Shown one piece after another: positions 34,368-42,691 of a stretch of 64,000 nt of DNA. The notes beneath the pieces were generated by a model that saw only the letters and a program-made list of their open reading frames with translations, searched no databases and was not told the DNA's origin. The position numbers and the translations under genes are program-made. Position 1 is the first letter of the stretch. The number at the start of each line of letters is the position of its first letter. The DNA comes from Bacteroidota bacterium (GTDB taxonomy: Bacteria > Bacteroidota > Bacteroidia > Sphingobacteriales > Sphingobacteriaceae), in NCBI GenBank assembly GCA_023427985.1, contig JAEYZM010000018.1, positions 62,001 to 126,000 of the forward strand, given 5' to 3'.

Positions 34368-34397
34368 CAAATATACTGATTTAATCAGCCAATCCAA
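34368..34397 (-). promoter_or_regulatory. Promoter of the PID-CTERM gene with palindromic operator candidate
   Basis: On the minus strand: TTG (34397-34395), 19-base spacer, TATATTTG (34375-34368), then 20 bases to the ATG. The spacer contains CTGATTTAATCAG (34376-34388), a 6-bp inverted repeat with a single central base lying directly against the -7 box, well placed for a repressor. Confidence 0.65.
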
Positions 34398-34622
34398 GAT
34401 ATTGAATCGATTTAAAAGCAGAATACCCCTTGCGGGGTATTCTTGAGAGCTCAATTAAATTAACAACAACGTTTTATAATATTCAAGTAGTGTGCCAATT
34501 CGGTAAATATTCATTTAAATCGTTTAAACGATGTTTTTGAAACAAAATCTCTTTTGTTTTGTATTAATTTTGGAGAGTTTTTCCATTTATGGGAAATGGA
34601 TTTTATTAATTTTTTGAATAAA
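34398..34622. other. Gene-free stretch with two hairpins
   Basis: No gene was seen. A stable hairpin AGAATACCCC (34420-34429), loop TTGC, GGGGTATTCT (34434-34443) has a short T-run on the minus strand. A second, TCCATTT (34582-34588) with AAATGGA (34594-34600), is followed by TTTTATT on the plus strand. They might bound a small RNA in 34444-34600, but no promoter box was found. Confidence 0.4.
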
Positions 34623-34648
34623 AAAAGTCCATTGAAGAATGGACTTTT
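34623..34648 (-). terminator. Terminator after tRNA-Arg
   Basis: Stem AAAAGTCCATT (34623-34633) with AATGGACTTTT (34638-34648), loop GAAG, with a T-run on the minus strand beyond 34623. It lies 15 bases after the tRNA 3' end. Confidence 0.85.
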
Positions 34649-34663
34649 CGAATTTTAAGGAAG

Positions 34664-34737
34664 TAGTCCGGATAGGATTCGAACCTATGACCCACGGTTT
34701 AGAAAACCGTTGCTCTATCCAGCTGAGCTACCGAACC
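34664..34737 (-). tRNA. tRNA-Arg (anticodon UCU)
   Basis: 74 bases. Acceptor GGTTCGG with CCGGACT (two G-U pairs), anticodon arm ACGGT-TTTCTAA-ACCGT, T arm ATAGG-TTCGAAT-CCTAT, discriminator A, no encoded CCA. Upstream TTTATTTG (34755-34748) is one base off the -7 consensus. Confidence 0.95.
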
Positions 34738-34845
34738 AATTGGAGCGCAAATAAACAAGTTTAGAACGAAAATTGCAAATAGATTTTGTTTAAAAAATTA
34801 CTTCATTGAATCTCAATGATATTTATAGAATTCCCATATTTTTTT

Positions 34846-34874
34846 TTGCAATTTGTATTGAAACGCTATATTTG
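34846..34874 (+). promoter_or_regulatory. Promoter of tRNA-Ser
   Basis: TTG (34846-34848), 18-base spacer, TATATTTG (34867-34874); the tRNA begins ten bases later. Confidence 0.75.
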
Positions 34875-34883
34875 CGTCCCGTC

Positions 34884-34971
34884 GGTGAGATGCCTGAGAG
34901 GCCGAAAGGAACGGTTTGCTAAACCGTCGTACCCCAAAAGGGTACCGAGGGTTCGAATCCCTCTCTCACCG
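34884..34971 (+). tRNA. tRNA-Ser (anticodon GCU)
   Basis: 88 bases. Acceptor GGTGAGA with TCTCACC; D arm CCT-loop-AGG; anticodon arm ACGGT-TTGCTAA-ACCGT; long variable arm with TACCC/GGGTA; T arm GAGGG-TTCGAAT-CCCTC; discriminator G, no encoded CCA. Confidence 0.96.
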
Positions 34972-35056
34972 CAAAAATATTTTTATTGATTTTCAAAGTG
35001 TTAAGAGAAAGTCGTTAAAAATTTAGGATTACATTCGCAAAAGCAGATTTTTTTTC

Positions 35057-35064
35057 TACTTTTG
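35057..35064 (+). promoter_or_regulatory. -7 box of tRNA-Pro
   Basis: TACTTTTG, 19 bases before the tRNA. A TTC (35034-35036) sits 20 bases upstream in place of TTG. Confidence 0.6.
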
Positions 35065-35083
35065 CAGTCCTTTCAAAATTGTT

Positions 35084-35158
35084 CGGGGTGTAGCGTAGCC
35101 CGGTTATCGCGTCTGGTTTGGGACCAGAAGGTCGCAAGTTCGAATCTTGCCACCCCGA
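35084..35158 (+). tRNA. tRNA-Pro (anticodon UGG)
   Basis: 75 bases. Acceptor CGGGGTG with CACCCCG, anticodon arm TCTGG-TTTGGGA-CCAGA, T arm CAAG-type with TTCGAAT, discriminator A, no encoded CCA. Confidence 0.96.
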
Positions 35159-35311
35159 CTTACAAAGAAGCAGCATTTTGCTGCTTTTATTGTTTACAAA
35201 CAGTTCAAATAATAAACGATTTTACATCAAAAAAGCTCGAAAATCGTTAAATATCTCACAAATTAGCATTCTTTTCCACAATGTTAAGCTAAAGTAACAA
35301 AATCGTTTCCT

Positions 35312-35336
35312 TTGGCACTCTATTTGTATATATTTG
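35312..35336 (+). promoter_or_regulatory. Promoter of the giant surface-protein gene cluster
   Basis: TATATTTG at 35329-35336 with TTG at 35312-35314; the 14-base spacer is shorter than usual. The ATG follows 30 bases later. The next three gene junctions (6, 29 and 26 bases) leave little room for promoters, so this may drive all four genes. Confidence 0.5.
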
Positions 35337-35366
35337 GACATAGCTTAAAACTAAAGCGATTAAACC

Positions 35367-38300
35367 ATGAAATTATATAAGAATTATTTCTATTCTAGTA
35401 TTTGTCTATTGTTATTAATTCTATTAACTAGTATTCCAAATAATGCTAAAGCAACTCACTTAGCTGGTGGTGAACTTACTTGGACATGTGTGATAGAAAA
35501 TGGAATAAGTAAGTATAAATTCAAATTAGTTATCTATCGTAACTGTGAATTTAACGGAGGACAGGCGGCAACATTACCAAATGCCACCACCATCCAAGTT
35601 GATAATTTGAATGGTATATTATCTCAAACTTTAAATACTGGCAGAATAACTGCAAACGGTGATATAAATATGACTTTAACAAGCAAAGTTGATATTTCGC
35701 CTTCTTGTAGTTTCGGATTGTCTGGACCTTTAGATTGTACTATACCCGATGCAGGAGCATTAGAGAAACATGTATATGAGTCGGGATTGATAGATTTTAC
35801 AGGTGTATTACCACCAACCAATCAAAATACCCCTTTTATTTTTTCTTGGAACACATGTTGCCGAAATCTAGGGATTGATAACATCCAAGAGTCTGGATCA
35901 AAATCAATGTATTTAATTGCTAAAATGTATCCATTCTTTCCAAATGGATCTACGACAGCTCAACCCGTAAATCAATGTTTTGATAATTCACCCGAATTTA
36001 CTGAAGCACCAGCAGCGATCTTATATACATCGGGATTGGATTTTGTATTTAACAATAATGCATCAGATCCAGATCTAGACAATTTATATTATGATTTTGC
36101 TGATCCTGTAGTAGATATTGATGAAGTTGTCAATGGTACTTTTGACCCCGCTGCTTTGTGGTATAATTATCCCTTTTTTAAAAAAGATAACCCTCTAGGT
36201 TTACTTACTTCTCAATATAGTTTTAATAATTTTACTGGAGAATTTACGTTTAAGCCAATTATTTCGGGCGATTATTTAACTACATTTAAAGTAGTATCAT
36301 ATAAATGTGACCAAAAAGTAGCGGAAATTTTTAGGGATTTTCAAACTCGTATCTTATTACCAGATGCAACTCAAAATACTAACAGATTTCCTACAGTTTA
36401 CCCACCATTTAAGAATTCCAATAATCAACCAAGTACAGAATTTTCTGTAATAGCAGGTAATGATTTATTAATTCCAATTGTTGTAAGAGATTCTTTACCA
36501 GGCAATGGTTTTGGAATCAGTAGTCAAGATTTAGAACTAACAGTAAACGGAATTGCAATGGGTAATGCAAATGCTGATTTATTAGACTGCCCATTTCCTC
36601 CATGTGCTATCATGTCCAGAAATAAAGGAAATTATACATATGGTCCAGGTAATCCAGCGCCCACAGCTATTCAAAATGTACCTGGGGAAGTATTCGGTTA
36701 TGGATATCAATTAGGAACCTCTTATGGTTCTGGGTCAACTGCTAACGATACTATTTGGGTTTATTGGCCAACTTCTTGTTCTAATTTAGACAAACAAGAT
36801 AATTGTAGTGGCTTAACATCAAGTAGATATAATTTCGTTGTAACAGCAAAAGATAATTTTTGTAGAGTTCCAGGTAAAACTATTAGAACATTCTCTGTTT
36901 TAATACTTCCTCCTGATTTTTATTTATCTCCACAAATTAAGTGTATAACTTTTGATCAAACTTCTGGAAACGTTAGGTTGCAATGGGGTGAATCAACCGG
37001 AGATACAAACACTTTTGTTCGATATGAGATATATAGAGAAAATACATTGTTGTTTTCTACTACAAACAGAAGAATGTTTGAATTTACGGACATTACTCCA
37101 GGAGCAAGTCCTGATTCAACTTATTATGTCCGTGCTGTAAATTTATGTGGAATTTTAGATCCTGTTTATCCAGTTAAACCTATAAAATTAGATGCTGTTT
37201 TTTACAGAGGGAATCAAGCTCGTTTAACATGGAATCATATTAGAACACCAAAGCCAACCACTAATAAAGGCTACACTGTATATAGATCTCAAACCATTAA
37301 TCCATATAATTGGATAGCTATTACTGATGCCGATGGTGATACGACTAACAATTCAGCAATCGATAACTTTGATTTGTGTAGCGATACTACTTATTACAAA
37401 GTTGAGGCTTGGGACAGTGTAGGTTGTAATTCTATTTCAACAATTGATACAATATTTCACCCAACTATTATTGCAAGTGTTAAAACAGATACTGTTTGTT
37501 TTGGAGAACCAACATCTTTTGTATTAACTAATTTATCGGGTGGTGTTCCTCCTTATACAACTGTGAGATGGTTAGGTGCAGAAGGCTTTTCGGCTGGCAA
37601 TGATGATTCAGTTACTTATGTTTATCCATCATCAGGTAAGAAAGCATATACCTTTACTGTAATCGATTCAAAAGGCTGTAGAGTTGATATTACTGATACA
37701 GCGTTTGTTCGACAACTACCTTATTTTTCACTTCAGTTTGATTCATCATGTGGAGGTACAGCTATTAATCAATTTGGAATTACCCCAGACCCATCTGTAG
37801 ATGAAAATATATTAGACTCTGTTTTTTATTCGGGTGATAATGGTTTTCTAAATATTAAAGGCCGATTCAGTAACCCATTAATTAGAAACTTACAATGGAT
37901 ATTCTTTTCGAATAATGGTAGAGGAAGGTTCCCTGTAGAAGTTACTTTGAAAGATATTTATGGATGTACTTACACAGTTTATGATACAGTTGTTAATGGT
38001 GATCCTTATGTAGAAATACTAGCCGATTCAACTGCGTGTCAAAATCCATTTGACACAATTCGTTTTCAACCATATTTCTTAACCCGACCATTTAATAATG
38101 TTCAATGGATTGATATTACTGACCCGAACTCTGTTAACGTGATTCAAAGTTTAACGGATTATCTACCACTAATTCAAGTTGCTGGTAAACGTTTTGTTAA
38201 GTTACAAGTTATAGTTGAAGATATTAAAGGTTGTGCTGGTACAGGCTATATTTCATTTAATTTAAGTCCTGCAGTAACATTTAGTCCAGATTCACTCTGT

Positions 38301-39323
38301 ATAGGAGATCCCGTTAATTTTGAATTGGATTTTGCAAATGGTTCCGATACAAATAATTTCTCGTTCATTTGGGAATTAGATGCAAATACTGTTACTACCG
38401 ATAGACGTCCTGTTCATACATACACATCGAACGGGCCAAAAATAATTACTCTTACGGTAACTGATAACATTAATAATTGTCAAACTATTATTCGAGAAAC
38501 TCTAACGGTTAGAGATCCAATGGATTTTACTATTCAAGTGAATCCAGATTGTGCTGGATTGCCAACAACATTTACACCAAATGTTATAAGTGGAGTTGAT
38601 ACAGCTTGGATTTGGACAATAAATGAGTATCCTGATGTTCGACCAAACAACACCATAACTATAACTGGAGTTAGAAGTCCTCAAGTAGTTCTTGATGCTG
38701 GTACTGGTTATTTTAAAGTTAGTTTAAGTATGAACGATCAAAATTCAGGATGTTGGACTACGGTAGATACAATTATTAAAGTTTTCAATCAGCCTGATAT
38801 AGATTTTGATGTTGATTCTGTCAATTGTGCTGGTCAATTAACTCAATTTATTTCGAGAGTAATTGGCGATTCAGGTCCTTATACTTACAGTTGGGTGGGC
38901 GACGATAATTTTGTTGATACAGTTGCTAATCCAGTTCATGCTTATCCAAATAATGGACCAGAATATTATAATGTCACCTTCACTGTTACCAATCGATTTG
39001 GATGTATTGTCTCTAAGACTAAACAAGTTAGAGTTTGTGATGAAAAAAGAACACTAGTTAATGTGCCTCAAATATTTAGTCCTGGTAGAGAACGTAACAA
39101 TACATTGAGTGTATATTATAGCAATGTAGATGATTTTGAGATGAAAATTTATAATAGATGGGGAATAGAGGTATTCAGCTCAGAAGATCCAAATTTTGTA
39201 TGGGATGGAAAAGATAAATCTGGTGAATATTTACTTGAAGGTACATATGTGTACATTGTTAAAGCGAATGGTTTGGGTAAAAGAAATTATTTAAATAAGG
39301 GTACAATTGTTGTAGTTAGGTAA
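35367..39323 (+). CDS. Secreted multidomain protein with T9SS type B (gliding-motility CTD) sorting domain
   Basis: 1318 residues. A signal peptide (about 1-29, ending KATHLAGG) precedes a Cys-containing N-terminal domain (HLAGGELTWTC, IYRNC, CCRN; about 30-340) that is shared with the next protein. FN3-like domains (about 520-690) and repeated PKD-like domains (about 700-1220, for example FSFIWELDANTVTTDRRPVHTY) follow, and then the type B sorting domain (about 1231-1318; MKIYNRWGIEVFSS, FVWDGKD, GTYVYIVKA). Type B domains mark T9SS export of adhesins such as SprB. The PorP/SprF-type membrane partner that often lies next to such genes is not seen here. The sequence is unusually AT-rich. Confidence 0.85.
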   Translation: MKLYKNYFYSSICLLLLILLTSIPNNAKATHLAGGELTWTCVIENGISKYKFKLVIYRNCEFNGGQAATLPNATTIQVDNLNGILSQTLNTGRITANGDINMTLTSKVDISPSCSFGLSGPLDCTIPDAGALEKHVYESGLIDFTGVLPPTNQNTPFIFSWNTCCRNLGIDNIQESGSKSMYLIAKMYPFFPNGSTTAQPVNQCFDNSPEFTEAPAAILYTSGLDFVFNNNASDPDLDNLYYDFADPVVDIDEVVNGTFDPAALWYNYPFFKKDNPLGLLTSQYSFNNFTGEFTFKPIISGDYLTTFKVVSYKCDQKVAEIFRDFQTRILLPDATQNTNRFPTVYPPFKNSNNQPSTEFSVIAGNDLLIPIVVRDSLPGNGFGISSQDLELTVNGIAMGNANADLLDCPFPPCAIMSRNKGNYTYGPGNPAPTAIQNVPGEVFGYGYQLGTSYGSGSTANDTIWVYWPTSCSNLDKQDNCSGLTSSRYNFVVTAKDNFCRVPGKTIRTFSVLILPPDFYLSPQIKCITFDQTSGNVRLQWGESTGDTNTFVRYEIYRENTLLFSTTNRRMFEFTDITPGASPDSTYYVRAVNLCGILDPVYPVKPIKLDAVFYRGNQARLTWNHIRTPKPTTNKGYTVYRSQTINPYNWIAITDADGDTTNNSAIDNFDLCSDTTYYKVEAWDSVGCNSISTIDTIFHPTIIASVKTDTVCFGEPTSFVLTNLSGGVPPYTTVRWLGAEGFSAGNDDSVTYVYPSSGKKAYTFTVIDSKGCRVDITDTAFVRQLPYFSLQFDSSCGGTAINQFGITPDPSVDENILDSVFYSGDNGFLNIKGRFSNPLIRNLQWIFFSNNGRGRFPVEVTLKDIYGCTYTVYDTVVNGDPYVEILADSTACQNPFDTIRFQPYFLTRPFNNVQWIDITDPNSVNVIQSLTDYLPLIQVAGKRFVKLQVIVEDIKGCAGTGYISFNLSPAVTFSPDSLCIGDPVNFELDFANGSDTNNFSFIWELDANTVTTDRRPVHTYTSNGPKIITLTVTDNINNCQTIIRETLTVRDPMDFTIQVNPDCAGLPTTFTPNVISGVDTAWIWTINEYPDVRPNNTITITGVRSPQVVLDAGTGYFKVSLSMNDQNSGCWTTVDTIIKVFNQPDIDFDVDSVNCAGQLTQFISRVIGDSGPYTYSWVGDDNFVDTVANPVHAYPNNGPEYYNVTFTVTNRFGCIVSKTKQVRVCDEKRTLVNVPQIFSPGRERNNTLSVYYSNVDDFEMKIYNRWGIEVFSSEDPNFVWDGKDKSGEYLLEGTYVYIVKANGLGKRNYLNKGTIVVVR

Positions 39324-39329
39324 AAAAAT

Positions 39330-42300
39330 ATGAAAAATATCTATTTATTGAAAAGAATTCTAGGAACTTTGATTGTTATTCTATTGACTTTTAATGTTTC
39401 AATAGCATCACATTATGTTGGATACGATTTAAGTATCACAAATATTAAAAATGCACAAGGTCAACCTACTGATAACTATCGAGTATTATTCAAAGCATAT
39501 CGAGATGTTACAGGAGCAGGATTTGGTGCCACTCAAAATTTTAATATTTATAATAATGCTGGTAATGCTTTGGTAAGAACAATAACTCTTAACAGAACAA
39601 ATATTACTCCGATTGTTTACAACCCAGCCGATTGCCCGCCTCCAGGTGCCGATCTTCGATTAGAGATGCATGTGTATGAAGGCATTGAAAATTTCAGCGC
39701 TCTTAACTCCCCATCTGGTTATTATATGTCGGCAGGCAATTGTTGTAGAAACCCGGGAGTAACAAACGTTATTAATTCTGCAAATTATGGGATTTTATTT
39801 ACAATGGATTTCCCAAGATTGAATACTACATCACCTTATCGTTTTAATAGTTCGCCTGCATACAATGTAGTGCCTCTAGCATTTTTTTGTGTGGGTAAAC
39901 CTTATACGATAGATTGGGATGTTAGAGATCCTGATGGTGATTCATTGGTATTTTCATTAGCACAACCATTAGATGATGCAAATCTCACCAAAGCATTTAG
40001 CATTATTCCTTATGCACCAGGTTACGATTTAAATTACAATATTTTAGATGGAGTTCCAGATTTGTCAATTAACCCAAGAACTGGTATCATTAACTTTATT
40101 CCTACGAGACAAGGTAGATATCTTGTAGCGTTTAAAGTAGAAGAATACCGTAACGGGATTAAAATTGGTGAGATCAGAAGAGAATTTCAATTGGAATCAG
40201 TGCTTTGTCCTGAAGCTCCTCCTGTTACTGAAAATCAAAATAATCAAAAGCGAATCATTACCGATACGATTAACTTCGGTGAAGAATACAAGGCAATTTT
40301 TACATCTAGAGACAGTCCGTTGGATTCTTTATTCATGTTTATTTTGCCTAATATTTCTGCAGGAGAGAACTTGCTTGATCCAAATACTTATGCTGCTAAA
40401 TGGGGTGAACAAGGCTCTTTAGTTGGTGGTACTGCTGCACAAAATCTAATAATTGATAATATTGGACAAGTTATTGGCGAGTTCGAATGGACACCAAAAT
40501 GCGACCACGTGCGCGATCAACCGTATAATTTCACCGTTGTTGTGCGCGACAAAACCTGTCCATCGCCTTTCTACGATTCTACTTTTGTTACCTTATACGT
40601 AGTTAAGAAAGATAACATAGCACCTTATTTCGTCTTACCAGATACCATTAAGTCAAAAGTCAAAGATGAAACTGTTCTGCGTTATTTTGTTTATGCCGGG
40701 GATACCTTGCGTTTCGCTACCGACTCACTATTGAAGACCTACGACCAAGATTCTTCACAAACGGTAAGTATTGCTATGGTCCCAGACCTAGGAAATGGTA
40801 CTGCGGTCAACCTTCGATTGGTCTTTGTTCCTCAAGTAGGATTGGTGCATTCTTATGGAACATTCCAGTGGGCTACCATCTGCGACGACCAACGCGATGA
40901 ACCCTATAAAATTGAATTTATAGCAACCGACGACGATTGTAAAGCACCCGCATCGGCACGCTTTACTATAGAAGTATACATCATTGATAAGCCGAACCGA
41001 AAACCGGAGTATGCGGCCACCTTGCCTACTACTTATAGTTTCCCTGAAGGCATGACCGATTCCTTCCATATCGTGGTGTACGACTCGATTCTGTCGCCAG
41101 CCGTGAACAGATACCGCAACATCACCCTTGTTCCAGACCTTGCAGACTTTGCTGCAGTCAACGGTGGTGCTATGCCTATCTTAAGTAATTTGATTGCCGA
41201 TGATTCCCTTCGAGTAAGCTTTACCTGGACTCCAGTGTGTGCCAACGTTCGCACCGAGCCTTACATCTTACGTTTAAATACTTACGACGAAGGTTGCCCT
41301 CGTTTAGAAAATAAAATAGAAATACCTATTTATGCCACAGGACCGTACAACTCAGCTCCTGAGTTTAGAACCCCTGCGGATGTAAAATACAATATCTTGG
41401 ATACGGCCATCTACGGTGGCGATGAGCTGGTGTACAACCTATATGCCGTGGATACCAACAGTAGATTCGACTCGGTATTCATTGCCTTAGACCTAAGCTC
41501 AGAAATTGCCGATCCAAACATAGTAGAATACGTTGCTACCTTAACACCAACGGCCGACAAAGATTCATCGCGTACGGTATTGCGCTGGAGAAGCGATTGC
41601 TTTGACATTCGCTCTACACCATACAAAGCATACATCATTGCAAGCGATAATGAATGTGTGAATCCAGAGCGCGATACCTTGATCATCAACATCACCGTAT
41701 TAGAACGTCCGAATTTTGTACCCGCATTTACTGCGAGTACCATTACTAACATACAACCGACTTATTCCTTACCAGCAACAACGGTACTGGAAATTCCAAT
41801 TGCTGCATACGATACAGCAACAGGTGAGATTGTAACCGTTGATACGGTATATACCAATATCCCACAAGGATTGCCACGACCAGAAATCGTACGTACTTCT
41901 GGCATTGGTACAGACACTGTAGCTACTGTGTTGCGTTGGACCTTGGATTGCTCGCTGATTCGTACTGAACCATATACCATCAAAATAGGCGCATGGGATG
42001 AGGCGTGTCGTAATCCTCAAGACTCCGCACGCTATACCTTTACGGTACGCATCGAAAAAAATCCATTGCTAAACCCAGTGTTCAACATTGCCAGTGACAG
42101 CATCATTGAAGTAGTGGCAGGAGAAAATTACGAACTGGAATTAATCGCATCGAGTATTAATCCGGGCGACTCCATCCGCATCAGCACCAATGGTACTGTC
42201 TTTGGAGGCATACCAGGACAAGTAGCAACATTTGAACAAACAGAAGTGCAAGGCGAAGGAAAAGGTGTATTCAAATGGACTACCGGTTGCGACCAAATAT

Positions 42301-42662
42301 CGGAAACCATTTACGAAGCACATTTCATCACAGCAAACTATCCATGTCAGTCCGATGAAGATACCTTAACACTACGATTCAAAGTAGTACCGAATACCGA
42401 TGTAACCAACGAGATACCAAACGTGTTTACTCCAAATGGCGATGGTAAGAATGAAACCTACAGCATCATCAATCAATACAAAGTGTATTGCGATCCAGGG
42501 TTCAAGTTTAGCATCTTCAATCGCTGGGGTAAAAAAGTATTTGAATCTACAGACCCTGCTTTCGTATGGGATCCTAAAGATTCACAACCTGCTGGTACGT
42601 ATTTCTTTACCTTAGAATCGAGGGCTAGAACGCAAACAGGTAGTATCGAAATTGTTAAATAG
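39330..42662 (+). CDS. Secreted Cys-repeat protein with T9SS type B sorting domain; mosaic base composition
   Basis: 1110 residues. A signal peptide (about 1-26) precedes an N-terminal domain homologous to that of the previous protein (SHYVGYDLSI, YRDV, CCRN; about 27-290). Six repeats of roughly 110 residues follow (about 300-1020), each with a core like GEFEWTPKCDHVRDQPYNFTVVV: a Trp, a Cys, Arg/Glu-x-Pro-Tyr and a second Cys after an Asp/Asn motif. The type B sorting domain (about 1027-1110; NVFTPNGDGKNE, FNRWGKKVFES, PAGTYFF) ends the protein. Up to about base 40480 the gene is very AT-rich (about 25% GC in a 60-base sample). After that it is much richer (53% and 43% in two samples), and the change coincides with the first repeat. 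It follows the previous gene by 6 bases. Confidence 0.85.
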   Translation: MKNIYLLKRILGTLIVILLTFNVSIASHYVGYDLSITNIKNAQGQPTDNYRVLFKAYRDVTGAGFGATQNFNIYNNAGNALVRTITLNRTNITPIVYNPADCPPPGADLRLEMHVYEGIENFSALNSPSGYYMSAGNCCRNPGVTNVINSANYGILFTMDFPRLNTTSPYRFNSSPAYNVVPLAFFCVGKPYTIDWDVRDPDGDSLVFSLAQPLDDANLTKAFSIIPYAPGYDLNYNILDGVPDLSINPRTGIINFIPTRQGRYLVAFKVEEYRNGIKIGEIRREFQLESVLCPEAPPVTENQNNQKRIITDTINFGEEYKAIFTSRDSPLDSLFMFILPNISAGENLLDPNTYAAKWGEQGSLVGGTAAQNLIIDNIGQVIGEFEWTPKCDHVRDQPYNFTVVVRDKTCPSPFYDSTFVTLYVVKKDNIAPYFVLPDTIKSKVKDETVLRYFVYAGDTLRFATDSLLKTYDQDSSQTVSIAMVPDLGNGTAVNLRLVFVPQVGLVHSYGTFQWATICDDQRDEPYKIEFIATDDDCKAPASARFTIEVYIIDKPNRKPEYAATLPTTYSFPEGMTDSFHIVVYDSILSPAVNRYRNITLVPDLADFAAVNGGAMPILSNLIADDSLRVSFTWTPVCANVRTEPYILRLNTYDEGCPRLENKIEIPIYATGPYNSAPEFRTPADVKYNILDTAIYGGDELVYNLYAVDTNSRFDSVFIALDLSSEIADPNIVEYVATLTPTADKDSSRTVLRWRSDCFDIRSTPYKAYIIASDNECVNPERDTLIINITVLERPNFVPAFTASTITNIQPTYSLPATTVLEIPIAAYDTATGEIVTVDTVYTNIPQGLPRPEIVRTSGIGTDTVATVLRWTLDCSLIRTEPYTIKIGAWDEACRNPQDSARYTFTVRIEKNPLLNPVFNIASDSIIEVVAGENYELELIASSINPGDSIRISTNGTVFGGIPGQVATFEQTEVQGEGKGVFKWTTGCDQISETIYEAHFITANYPCQSDEDTLTLRFKVVPNTDVTNEIPNVFTPNGDGKNETYSIINQYKVYCDPGFKFSIFNRWGKKVFESTDPAFVWDPKDSQPAGTYFFTLESRARTQTGSIEIVK

Positions 42663-42691
42663 AAAATTTGATTGGAGCATTATTAATATAT

